Part shown: positions 18,248-25,594 of the stretch, one piece after another
Layout: each line of letters begins with the position of its first letter
Numbering within the stretch: position 1 is the stretch's first letter
Origin: an uncultured Acidobacteriota bacterium
GTDB lineage: Bacteria; Acidobacteriota; UBA6911; CAINFC01
Length of the DNA: 33,593 nt
Direction of reading: 5' to 3'
Assembly: GCA_903847975.1 (NCBI GenBank)
Contig: CAINFC010000017.1
Span: forward strand, 1-33,593
The notes under the pieces: model-generated
What the model saw: the letters and a program-made list of their open reading frames with translations, nothing else
Told to the model about the DNA's origin: nothing
Database searches by the model: none
Translations under genes and position numbers: made by a program

Positions 18248-21200
18248 CTACCTGGGCCAGGTGAAGTCTTTCCCGGACGGAGGCAGCGCGGCCAGTTCCC
18301 GGGCCTGCCGGTCGCTGAGGAAGTGAACCGTGAACCCGCCTTCGGCCGGCGCGCCCGGAGCCAGCTTGCGGTCCACCGGAAAGAAATCGAAGCGGCCCAG
18401 GAAATCGTCTCCGCCCAGGTAGTCGCTGACGGCCACTTCGCCGGCTTTTCCCAAAGCCCGCAGGTTGGTGGACTCCCCGTTGGGGTGCAGGAAAAGGGAG
18501 CCGGAGCCCTTTCCCGAAGAGAGCCAGAACACCTTGCGGAGGCTGCCCAGCCGCTCCAGCACGGCCGGGGGCGCCGTTTCCAGGTTGCCCTCCGGCAAAC
18601 CTTTTTCCGGCCAGACGAGCAGTGCGTCCCGGTTCCAGGTCATTTCCGCCCCGGCGGGAAAATGCACGCGGACGCCGGTTTCCCGGATGGTTATCTCCCT
18701 GGGCGTTTCCAGCCGGTAGGAAAAGCGGACGGCGTTCGATGCGAATCCGGCCTGCAGCGCCCCCTGGAGACGGACCTGGCTCTGGTCGGGCAGGGACCCC
18801 TGGATTTCGAAGGGAATGCTCAACCCGCCCGGCGTTGTTTGCGGCGCCAGGCACCGGGCTTCCCCGAGCGGCAGGTTGGCATTCCAGCTGCGCCCCTGGG
18901 AAACAAGGACCTCCTGCACGGTGAACAGTTCCCTCCCCCGGCGGTCGAGCAGCTCCACCCGGCAGGGGGCCGCGTAGCGCACCCGGTAAAAGGGCGTCTG
19001 CATCTTTTCCAGCGAAGCCGCCGAGAGAGGGTTGCCGGGCTTGACGGAGATTCTCTCCAGCAGCTCGGCTGCAGTGCGCGCCGGCCGGGCGGCGGGCACC
19101 CGGAACTCCTCGTTCATTACGGAAAAGCCCTGCGGATCCGTGACTGAAACCCGCACGCGGTCCGGCTTCCGCGAGGCAGAGATCGAAAGGGGAAACTCGG
19201 CCGACCTGCCCGGCTCGACCCGGGGATGGGTGTCCGTCGTCCCCAGGGAATCGCTGCCGGAGAGAAGCTCCCAGCGGAAGGTGTAGCCCGCCAGATCGGT
19301 GAAGGAATTCCTGCTGGAAAGCGCCCAGGCGCTTTTCAGGCCGGTTTCGGAGGCCTGCAGCTCCCTGGGCTGCAGGGTCAGAGGGGAAAAGGAGCGGCGG
19401 ATGTGGGCATGGACCCCCTTGGCCTGCCGGCGGCTGTCGAGCACGCCCCACTGGCGCGGGCCGATGTCGCCGTTGACCGACCCGTCGTCCCAGCAGCAGA
19501 TGAGCCCGCCGGCCACCCAGGGCCGCTTCTCGAACTCCGCCCACTCCAGCCGCAGGCTGCGGCCCCAGCTTTCCACCAGGCCGCGGTCCCGCAGCCGGTC
19601 GACGAGTTCCGGGAGGGCATGGAACTCGCCGTAGATGACCGGGGCGGCGGTCGGCTCCCGGAAATAGGCCTTGCCGATCGGGTTGTAGTGGTCGTCGTGG
19701 ATGGCGGTACCGAACTCCAGCAGGTCCGCCCGGTTGCTGCAGGCCATCACCGGACGGGTGGGGTCGGCCACGTGCAGCCAGCGCCCGGCGTGTCCCATGC
19801 CGAGGGATTCCGAGGAAGCGCCGTTCTCGTTGCCGATATGCCAGAGGATCACCGAGGTGCGGTTCCTGTGCTGGCGGTATATGTCAGCAGCCCGCTCCAC
19901 GATGCCGTCGGTGAGGAAGCGGTAGTCCTCCTCCCGCACCCAGACGTAGGGGACGTCGGGCATGACGTAAATCCCGTAGCGGTCGCAAAGATCCAGGAAC
20001 TCCTCCTCGAGGGGGGTGGTGTGGCTGCGGATGGCGTTGATGTTGGCTTCCTTGAGCAGCCGGATTTCGCGGGCGAAGATCTCCGCTTGCGGCTCTCCGG
20101 CGTCGTTGGGGTTGGCCCGGGTGGTCACCACCCCGCGCAGCCGGATCGGCCTGCCGTTGAGCAGCAGCTCGCTGCCGCGGACCTCGACCTGCCGGAAGCC
20201 GAAGGGCTGGCTGAATTCATGAGCGACCTTCCCCTCCTGCTTCAGCCGCACCAACAAAGTATAAAGGTAGGGGGTTTCCGCGCTCCAGGGGTGCGGTGCG
20301 TCCACTTCGCCGGTCAGGGTCAGGGAAACCGGCTCCGGGCCGGTCGCATCACCCGAAAGGCGGAATCCCCGAACGGCCACCTCTTGCCGGTCGCTGTCGA
20401 AAAGCTGCCCTTCCAGCTCGAATCCGTGCGGCATGCCGTCCCCTTCCGGTTTCAGGAGCAGGTCCACGCGCAGCCGGCCGTTTTTATATCCGCTGTCGAA
20501 CCCGGTGCGGATGGTGTAATCGTCGATCCGGGTGGCGGGCAGGGCGTAAAGATACGCTTCCCGCCAGATCCCGCCGAGGAACCAGACGTCGTCCGTATCG
20601 TAGTCGTGGGTCAGGGTCCATTTGGAGACCCGGACCGCCAGTGTGTTGGGCTTCCCGAACAGCAGGTGCGGCGTGATGTCGTACTCGAAGGCGGTAAAGC
20701 CGCTCTCGTGGTAGCCGACCTCCCTGCCGTTGAGCCAGACCTGGGCGGCATTGTTGACCCCCTCGAAGCGCAGCCGGACGGCCCGGCCTTTCCAGCTCTC
20801 CGGCAGGGAGAAGGTGCGGCGGTAGCAGCCGACGGCATCGTCGGGATGCCACCAGGTCGGCGGGGAGAATTTCCGGACCTCCCAGTAGCCGGGAACATGA
20901 ATCACGGGCCAGCGACGGTCGTCGAAGTCGGCCGCGGGAAATCCGTCCTGCGGCACGAAGCGGCGCAGATCCTCGTACCAGCTGCGCTGGACGACCGGAG
21001 CCCAGGTGACGCTCGAACCGTCCTTTCCAAGGAAGGCGATGTCGATTTTCCCTGTTCCCGCAAACGGAGCCGGTAGGAAGTCGAGCCTCAGGTAGCGGCC
21101 CCTCTGCCCTTTTCCCCGGAGCAGTGTGCGGGGCGCTTCCGGCTCGCCGGTCCCCGCGGCCCAAACAGCCCATTCTTTGCCGTCCGCAGAAAGTGATGCG

Positions 21201-21652
21201 GTGACCTTTACTTCGCCGGACCGGGCCCACTGGATTTCCACCGCGACGAGGGTCTGCTCCGCGCCGAAATCGGCCTGCCACCAGGAAGGCCCCTCCTGCT
21301 GCGGGTGGGGCCGCCAGATCTGGCGGCCGGGAGCCGGGTAGCTGTTCTGCAGCGTGCCGGTCAGGGTGGCCGCCAGCGGCCAGGGCGTGGAAGTGTGGTA
21401 GCGCCCCTGCTGCGACTGCCCGATCCAGGGTTCCAGGAAAAGCGCCTGGGACGAAGCCGACACCGGGCCGAAGCGCACCGGACCGGTCCGGGTGAGGGGA
21501 TTGTCGTGCCGCAGCTCGAACTTCCAATCCCCGGACAGGGTGATCCGTTCGCCGCGGAACGGACCTGCCGCGGCGGAAATGGCTGCCGGAAGGCTCAGGA
21601 GGATAAAGAGGATGAAAAGAATGGTTCTTGGGATCAGGGATGAACAGTTCAT
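18248..21652 (-). CDS. Secreted GH2-family glycosidase with inserted discoidin-like domain
   Basis: 1134 residues with a signal peptide (about 1-28). A discoidin/F5-8C-like segment lies at about 120-210 (SWWQADFGAEQTLVAVEIQW to RYLRLDF). The GH2 sugar-binding domain follows (VPGYWEV, RTFSLPESWKGRAVRLRFEG, VNNAAQVWLNGREVGYHESG), then the immunoglobulin-like domain and the barrel. The acid-base is E609 in WHIGNENG and the nucleophile E676 in VIYGEFHAL. The usual GVN-(R/K)-H-E loop at the barrel entrance reads RLRGVVTTRANPND, so substrate contacts differ from standard beta-galactosidases and glucuronidases. About 350 C-terminal residues are beta-rich and unassigned. AAGGA precedes the ATG. It probably cleaves a plant or microbial polysaccharide in the periplasm or outside. 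Confidence 0.85.
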   Translation of the reverse strand: MNCSSLIPRTILFILFILLSLPAAISAAAGPFRGERITLSGDWKFELRHDNPLTRTGPVRFGPVSASSQALFLEPWIGQSQQGRYHTSTPWPLAATLTGTLQNSYPAPGRQIWRPHPQQEGPSWWQADFGAEQTLVAVEIQWARSGEVKVTASLSADGKEWAVWAAGTGEPEAPRTLLRGKGQRGRYLRLDFLPAPFAGTGKIDIAFLGKDGSSVTWAPVVQRSWYEDLRRFVPQDGFPAADFDDRRWPVIHVPGYWEVRKFSPPTWWHPDDAVGCYRRTFSLPESWKGRAVRLRFEGVNNAAQVWLNGREVGYHESGFTAFEYDITPHLLFGKPNTLAVRVSKWTLTHDYDTDDVWFLGGIWREAYLYALPATRIDDYTIRTGFDSGYKNGRLRVDLLLKPEGDGMPHGFELEGQLFDSDRQEVAVRGFRLSGDATGPEPVSLTLTGEVDAPHPWSAETPYLYTLLVRLKQEGKVAHEFSQPFGFRQVEVRGSELLLNGRPIRLRGVVTTRANPNDAGEPQAEIFAREIRLLKEANINAIRSHTTPLEEEFLDLCDRYGIYVMPDVPYVWVREEDYRFLTDGIVERAADIYRQHRNRTSVILWHIGNENGASSESLGMGHAGRWLHVADPTRPVMACSNRADLLEFGTAIHDDHYNPIGKAYFREPTAAPVIYGEFHALPELVDRLRDRGLVESWGRSLRLEWAEFEKRPWVAGGLICCWDDGSVNGDIGPRQWGVLDSRRQAKGVHAHIRRSFSPLTLQPRELQASETGLKSAWALSSRNSFTDLAGYTFRWELLSGSDSLGTTDTHPRVEPGRSAEFPLSISASRKPDRVRVSVTDPQGFSVMNEEFRVPAARPARTAAELLERISVKPGNPLSAASLEKMQTPFYRVRYAAPCRVELLDRRGRELFTVQEVLVSQGRSWNANLPLGEARCLAPQTTPGGLSIPFEIQGSLPDQSQVRLQGALQAGFASNAVRFSYRLETPREITIRETGVRVHFPAGAEMTWNRDALLVWPEKGLPEGNLETAPPAVLERLGSLRKVFWLSSGKGSGSLFLHPNGESTNLRALGKAGEVAVSDYLGGDDFLGRFDFFPVDRKLAPGAPAEGGFTVHFLSDRQARELAALPPSGKDFTWPR

Positions 21653-21690
21653 AGGGGTTTTCCTTCCGCAACAAAAAAATCTATTACATT

Positions 21691-21727
21691 ACTATAGCAT
21701 GACTATTCTTCTTTGATGTGCTATATT
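21691..21727. promoter_or_regulatory. Inverted extended -10 pair upstream of the GH2 gene
   Basis: TATAGCA (21693-21699) and TGCTATA (21719-21725) form a perfect inverted repeat with centres 26 bp apart. On the minus strand TGCTATAGT is an extended -10 about 40 bases before the GH2 ATG; on the plus strand TGCTATATT is another. No convincing -35 is seen. It may be a divergent promoter or a dimeric regulator site. Confidence 0.4.
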
Positions 21728-21807
21728 TGAGTCCAGAAGGTTAAGGATGATTGCAGGAAATGAGATACATTGAGGAAAACCTTCCGCATCCTTCCGGATT
21801 GACCGGA

Positions 21808-21819
21808 ATGTAAGTATGA
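21808..21819 (+). repeat. 12-bp direct repeat, left flank of copy C
   Basis: ATGTAAGTATGA is identical to 22087-22098, on the other side of copy C. It ends four bases (TAGT) before the left terminal inverted repeat. Confidence 0.7.
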
Positions 21820-21823
21820 TAGT

Positions 21824-22086
21824 GAAGGTCCAAAAAGCTCTGACGGAAGCCCTGAAAGGGCTTCGGATCGCAGCCCGGGGTTGGCACGTTTCGCGCCTAC
21901 CCCGGGTAAGGATGTTTGGATGGGACAACCCTGTAAGGGTTGCGCAAATCCCGGCAACATCAGGTAACTGCGCAGCCCTTACAGGGCTGGTTGTGAAACA
22001 AATCCGCCCACCCGGGGTAGCGCCTACGGCGCAACCCCGGGCTGTGATCCGGAACCCCTTTGGGGTTCCCGACTTTTTGCACCTTC
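21824..22086. mobile_element. Putative non-autonomous inverted-repeat element, copy C
   Basis: This 263-bp element has terminal inverted repeats GAAGGTCCAAAAAG (21824-21837) and CTTTTTGCACCTTC (22073-22086), matching at 13 of 14 positions. An exact 12-bp direct repeat flanks it, adjacent on the right and four bases off on the left. Inside are the family blocks: CAGCCCGGGGTTG (21871-21883), GCGCCTACCCCGGGTA, CAACCCTGTAAGGGTTGCGC, GCGCAGCCCTTACAGGGCTG, CACCCGGGGTAGCGCC and GCAACCCCGGGCTG. It carries no transposase and no credible gene. Copies A and B lack clear flanking duplications. Confidence 0.7.
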
Positions 22087-22098
22087 ATGTAAGTATGA
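22087..22098 (+). repeat. 12-bp direct repeat, right flank of copy C
   Basis: ATGTAAGTATGA directly follows the right terminal repeat of copy C and is identical to 21808-21819. Confidence 0.7.
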
Positions 22099-22156
22099 GC
22101 GGCAGCCGGAATCGGAATACGGCCCGGCTGAAACATAAACGAGGCAGCTGTCGCAA

Positions 22157-22804
22157 ATGTCAATGACTGTTGTGATCGGGTGTCAGAATCACCTTTTCGC
22201 CGAGGGCATCAAGAAAATAGTCGAAGAGGACAGCAAGGTCAACGTCGTAGGGCTGTTTGACGAGGCCAGGGACTACCTGGAGATCGTCAAGCTGAAGCCG
22301 GACCTTTTTATCCTGGACACCTACCTGCTCAGCGAACTGGAGGAGGGGCAGTCCATTCAGCCCGGCAACCGGCTGCTGGTGATCGGCGAAAAGAGCCTTT
22401 ACGCCTCGGAGGAGCGCATCTCCAACCTGGTTTACAAGGGAGTGGTTGGAATTATGCCCCCGGCCTCCACCGCCGAACTGCTCAAGAAAGCCATCAAGGC
22501 TATCTCAGAAGGAGAACTCTGGCTCGATCGCAAGATCATGAGCCGTATCATCGACAGCAAGTCCCACCTCAAGAAGGAGGAGATTCACCTTTCCAAGACA
22601 GAGAAGGAAGTCGTTTCCCTCATCTGCCAGGGTTTCCGCAACAAGGAAATTGCCGTCAAGCTCAATATCAGCGAGCAGACTGTCAAGTCGCACTGCAACC
22701 GGGCCTTCAAAAAAGTCCGGGTTACCGACCGGCTGCAGCTGGCCGTCCAGGCTTATAAATACTGGCCGGAGCTCGTTTTTCAAAAGCCCAATCCCCAGAA
22801 CTGA
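22157..22804 (+). CDS. LuxR/NarL-type regulator with atypical receiver domain
   Basis: 215 residues. Residues 1-120 have receiver-domain layout with the phospho-acceptor position kept as D54 (KPDLFILDTYLL). The acidic pair near residue 10 is replaced by Q10-N11-H12, and the lysine expected in GYLLK-type beta5/alpha5 loops reads GIMPPAS, so normal phosphorylation is doubtful. Residues about 144-200 are a LuxR helix-turn-helix (LSKTEKEVVSLICQGFRNKE, then ISEQTVKSHCNRAFKKV). It probably controls the polysaccharide locus that starts 0.8 kb downstream, possibly by binding a ligand or partner rather than phosphate. An ATG two codons later (22163) is an alternative start. It lies just after mobile-element copy C. 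Confidence 0.82.
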   Translation: MSMTVVIGCQNHLFAEGIKKIVEEDSKVNVVGLFDEARDYLEIVKLKPDLFILDTYLLSELEEGQSIQPGNRLLVIGEKSLYASEERISNLVYKGVVGIMPPASTAELLKKAIKAISEGELWLDRKIMSRIIDSKSHLKKEEIHLSKTEKEVVSLICQGFRNKEIAVKLNISEQTVKSHCNRAFKKVRVTDRLQLAVQAYKYWPELVFQKPNPQN

Positions 22805-22882
22805 TGAGCAGTTTCGTTCACGCAGGTTGCAACTTTTGGGTGCGTCGAATTCCACCTTTTTCCCGTTTGACGAAATGAGCGG

Positions 22883-22899
22883 AACCATTTACAATGGTT
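22883..22899. promoter_or_regulatory. Perfect inverted repeat before the PilZ gene
   Basis: AACCATT (22883-22889) and AATGGTT (22893-22899) pair around TAC, 26 bp before the PilZ ATG. No T tract follows, so it looks more like an operator or leader hairpin than a terminator. The 121-bp gap is AT-richer than its surroundings. Confidence 0.3.
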
Positions 22900-22925
22900 A
22901 CAAAATTTTACGTGAAAGGTGAGAA

Positions 22926-23285
22926 ATGATTCGAATACCATGCCCAAGTTGCACGGATACCTTTTTTTCCGATAAGGTGGACAACCTCATCGGTTGCCCT
23001 CATTGCGGGCTTACTTTCAGTTGGGAAGCCCTGATGAACCGCCGGCGAGAGGCCCGACGCAAAATCGAAATCCCGCTGGAATTCGATTATCAGGGAAAAC
23101 AGTACCAGGCAGTTACAGTGGATACCTCTCTGCGCGGATTCGGTATCAAAGTCATGGACGAACTTTCCTTCAACGCCGAGGATATATTGAATTTCAAAGT
23201 CGAAGACGACCTGGTGGCGTCCAGGGTGGTCTGGCAGAAAAACCTGAGCGGCTGCGCGTATGCCGGGCTGCAAAGAGTGAATTAA
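22926..23285 (+). CDS. PilZ-domain protein with N-terminal zinc ribbon
   Basis: 119 residues. C6-P-S-C9 and C24-P-H-C27 form a small zinc ribbon. Residues 38-115 are a PilZ domain: the arginine box RRREARR (39-45) and the D66-T-S68-L-R-G71 motif are the two c-di-GMP-binding signatures, and a beta-barrel sequence follows (ILNFKVEDDLVASRVVW). PilZ proteins bind c-di-GMP and act on partners, often exopolysaccharide or motility machinery. AAGGTGAG just before the ATG is a good ribosome site. Lying between the regulator and the polysaccharide operon, it probably links c-di-GMP to polysaccharide production. What the zinc ribbon binds is unknown. Confidence 0.82.
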   Translation: MIRIPCPSCTDTFFSDKVDNLIGCPHCGLTFSWEALMNRRREARRKIEIPLEFDYQGKQYQAVTVDTSLRGFGIKVMDELSFNAEDILNFKVEDDLVASRVVWQKNLSGCAYAGLQRVN

Positions 23286-23393
23286 TAAAAACTTGGCACA
23301 TCAATCACGCATTATTACCAATCATTTTCCTATTTCCGGACAGCGACGGGAGGAACCGGATCGACAACAAATGATTCTGCCGGAAAGCGCAAG

Positions 23394-23414
23394 AAAGCGA
23401 AATTCGCTTTTTTT
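23394..23414 (+). terminator. Candidate intrinsic terminator after the PilZ gene
   Basis: AAAGCGA (23394-23400) and TCGCTTT (23404-23410) form a 7-bp stem with a 3-nt loop, and the T run continues to 23414. The stem is short and AT-rich at its base. It would separate the PilZ gene from the polysaccharide operon. Confidence 0.5.
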
Positions 23415-23544
23415 CGCTTTGAGTTTGCAGGTTTATCCGATATTCTTTTAGCTTTCGGTTTCAGATAAAAAAAGAACGGCCGGGCGGACAGCCGGGCAGG
23501 CATATTCAGCTCAGTTTAAAAGCGTCGCCTTCAAGCAGTAAATG

Positions 23545-23641
23545 GACGGGAACAAGCCCCGGCCAATTCCGGCAGATCCCCCGAGTGGGACTGAAGGGGC
23601 GGAGCTATAGGCGGTCGGGTAAAATCGAAGCATTCCTGGAG
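23545..23641 (+). ncRNA. Possible structured 5' leader of the polysaccharide operon
   Basis: This lies in the 363-bp gene-free stretch 23286-23648. GCCCC (23556-23560) can pair with GGGGC (23596-23600). Between them, G62-C64 of 235xx pairs with GGC (23571-23573) around a 6-nt loop, and TCCC (23577-23580) pairs with GGGA (23587-23590) around another, so a three-way junction is possible. GGAG (23638-23641), seven bases before the ATG, is the ribosome site. I could not match it to a named riboswitch class. The rest of the stretch holds only the terminator candidate and a GCCGGGC direct repeat (23479-23485, 23491-23497). Confidence 0.3.
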
Positions 23642-23648
23642 ACGATCT

Positions 23649-24269
23649 ATGAAATCCCCAAGCAGCATGCGGAACGGCATTACGGCCGCTTTTCTTCTGA
23701 CCATGCTAGTTCTCTCTCCCTGCTTTGCACAAAAAAAGCCGGCCGGCCGGGGGACGGCATTGGAAACCCCGGCCCCGGCATCCGATGCTCTTTACATTAT
23801 CCAACCCAACGACATTCTCGAAATCTTCGTCTGGAAGGAACCCGATCTGACCCGCAAGGTCCTGGTCCGCCCGGACGGACGAATTTCGTTTCCCCTGGTG
23901 CAGGACCTGCAGGCGGCCGGCATCAACCCCGGGGAGCTGAAGGAAAAAATCGAAGAGCGGTTGAAGGAATACCTGAAGTCCCCCAACGTAACCATAATCG
24001 TGGACGCCATCCGGAGCTACAGCGTCTTCGTAGTCGGAAAAGTGCAGAAGCCGGGCAGCATGATCGTCGAAAAGCCGATCAGCGTGCTGCAGGCCGTGGC
24101 CCTGGCCGGAGGATTTCAGGACTACGCCAAGGAGGACGAGATGACCATCGTCCGCAACCTGGGCAAAGAGAACAAGGTCTTCGACTTCAATTATAAGGAA
24201 GTCGTAAAAGGGCGCCGCGCGGAACAGAATATCCTGCTGCAGTCGGGAGACGTTGTCGTAGTTCCATGA
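23649..24269 (+). CDS. Wza-type polysaccharide export protein (Poly_export + SLBB)
   Basis: 206 residues with a signal peptide (about 1-28, ending PCFAQ). The polysaccharide export domain runs about 48-125 (YIIQPNDILEIFVWKEPDLT, VRPDGRISFPLV). An SLBB domain follows (VFVVGKVQKPGSM, LQAVALAGGF) and the protein ends LQSGDVVVVP. This is shorter than E. coli Wza and lacks its C-terminal membrane helix region, like exporters in many exopolysaccharide loci. It would form the periplasmic/outer-membrane conduit, possibly with the barrel encoded next. GGAG is seven bases before the ATG. It is the first gene of the operon. Confidence 0.9.
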   Translation: MKSPSSMRNGITAAFLLTMLVLSPCFAQKKPAGRGTALETPAPASDALYIIQPNDILEIFVWKEPDLTRKVLVRPDGRISFPLVQDLQAAGINPGELKEKIEERLKEYLKSPNVTIIVDAIRSYSVFVVGKVQKPGSMIVEKPISVLQAVALAGGFQDYAKEDEMTIVRNLGKENKVFDFNYKEVVKGRRAEQNILLQSGDVVVVP

Positions 24270-24340
24270 TGGCCGGCACCCAAACCACGGGCAGGCGCCG
24301 GCGCCGCTTGAGCCCGGAACCAAGTCGAGGCTTTTCGCCT

Positions 24341-25594
24341 ATGAGAAAAATCCACAGCATCCTGATCGGCCTGGCCGTCACCCTGGCGCTTGCGCCGCCT
24401 GCAAGGGCGGAACAGAAATATACCCTGGGGTTCACCTCCGATTTCCTGGGCGGCATCGGCAACCAGAGCGGCAGCGGCGGCAGCAATGCCGGCCGGGTAT
24501 TGACCGGGACTCCGCCCTTTTTTGCGCTTTACCCCTCCCTGACCTTAAAAGCGGTAGGGGCCCATTCCAATTTTAATATTGCCTACGGCTTTACCATGGA
24601 TCACTACTGGTCGGACCCGGAGGCGCTGACCACCACCTACCATGCCCTGACGCTGAACCTGGACACCCGCATCGGCCGGCGCACCAGCCTGAAATTTTCC
24701 AACTCGCTGCGGAATACCCCCGATGTTTCCATGCTCAACGTGCTGAAAGGCTTCGTCTTCACCCCGGACGGGTTTCAGTCCATTTACGAGCCCATGCTCT
24801 TCAAGAACCACAGCTACAGCGAACTGTCACGGCTCAGCATGGATGTGGAAGTGACCCGGAAATCCTTTCTGACCTTCGCCGTCGACGGCACGATCCGCCG
24901 GTACGGAAACATCGCCGTCGACGAGACCTGGACGTTTCAGGACCAGACCCGGATCGGAGGCACGATCTCCTACTCCCGCAAGTCGGGCAAGCGCGGCTCC
25001 TTCGGGGTGAACTACAAGATCTACCAGAACGACTACCGCGACTACGGACCCACCCGGTCCCATGCTCTCCAGTTTCACGCATCCCGGGAGCTGGCCCCGT
25101 CGCTGATGTTCACCTTCGAAGCCGGCCCCTCGCTGACGGAAAAAAACCAGTATCTCCCGGAAGACCGCATCAGCATCAATTTTTCCGCCTCGCTGAGCAA
25201 GAAGCTCAACACCAGCCTGCTTTCCATGCACTTTTCCAAAAGCTCCGGAGACAGCAGCGGGATGGGCTATGCGAGGGACAGCTACCAGGCCGGGCTCGGC
25301 TTCTCCCGCCCCTTCGGGCCCCGGACCTCGCTGAATGTGGACGTCAGCGCCTTCCAGCAGAAAGGCCAGTCCTTCTACAACCAGGACAAGCAGGTTCCGG
25401 CCTACGATTACTGGGGCCTGAGTGGTTCGGCGGTGCTGTCCCGCAAGCTGAGCAGGCTCTGGACGCTGAGCTTCGGGGGAAATTACCAGGACTTTAAAGG
25501 ACAGAAAGCGGTGTCCATGAATCATATGTCCTACAAGCGTCTCTACGTATCGCTCAGCTTTCAGCTGCCGGAACTATGGAGGGCGGCAAGATGA
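24341..25594 (+). CDS. Outer-membrane beta-barrel protein of the polysaccharide locus
   Basis: 417 residues from the ATG at 24341, where MRKIHSILIGLAVTLALAPP is a signal peptide and GAGG lies ten bases upstream. The frame is open from an ATG at 24266 that overlaps the preceding stop, but that adds an arginine-rich leader of doubtful meaning. The mature protein is made of alternating amphipathic strands and tight turns (FNIAYGFTMDHYW, ALTLNLDTRIGRRTSLKFSN, TISYSRKSGKRGSFGVNYKI), ending LYVSLSFQL. This pattern and the place in the operon recall the outer-membrane proteins found in PEP-CTERM-type exopolysaccharide clusters. A role as secretion pore or barrel partner of the short Wza-like protein is inferred. 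Confidence 0.72.
   Translation: MRKIHSILIGLAVTLALAPPARAEQKYTLGFTSDFLGGIGNQSGSGGSNAGRVLTGTPPFFALYPSLTLKAVGAHSNFNIAYGFTMDHYWSDPEALTTTYHALTLNLDTRIGRRTSLKFSNSLRNTPDVSMLNVLKGFVFTPDGFQSIYEPMLFKNHSYSELSRLSMDVEVTRKSFLTFAVDGTIRRYGNIAVDETWTFQDQTRIGGTISYSRKSGKRGSFGVNYKIYQNDYRDYGPTRSHALQFHASRELAPSLMFTFEAGPSLTEKNQYLPEDRISINFSASLSKKLNTSLLSMHFSKSSGDSSGMGYARDSYQAGLGFSRPFGPRTSLNVDVSAFQQKGQSFYNQDKQVPAYDYWGLSGSAVLSRKLSRLWTLSFGGNYQDFKGQKAVSMNHMSYKRLYVSLSFQLPELWRAAR

Noticed and set aside
19226-21076. A 616-codon plus-strand frame within the GH2 gene.
   Set aside because: Antisense shadow of a gene with recognisable GH2 active-site motifs.
23293-23312. A sigma54-like TTGGCAC...GC element.
   Set aside because: GG and GC are 12 bp apart instead of 10, and no TTGCA is present.
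23475-23648. A c-di-GMP-I (GEMM) riboswitch, suggested by PilZ context and faint sequence likeness.
   Set aside because: The GGCAAACC block, the GAAA tetraloop and its receptor are missing; kept only as an unclassified structured leader.
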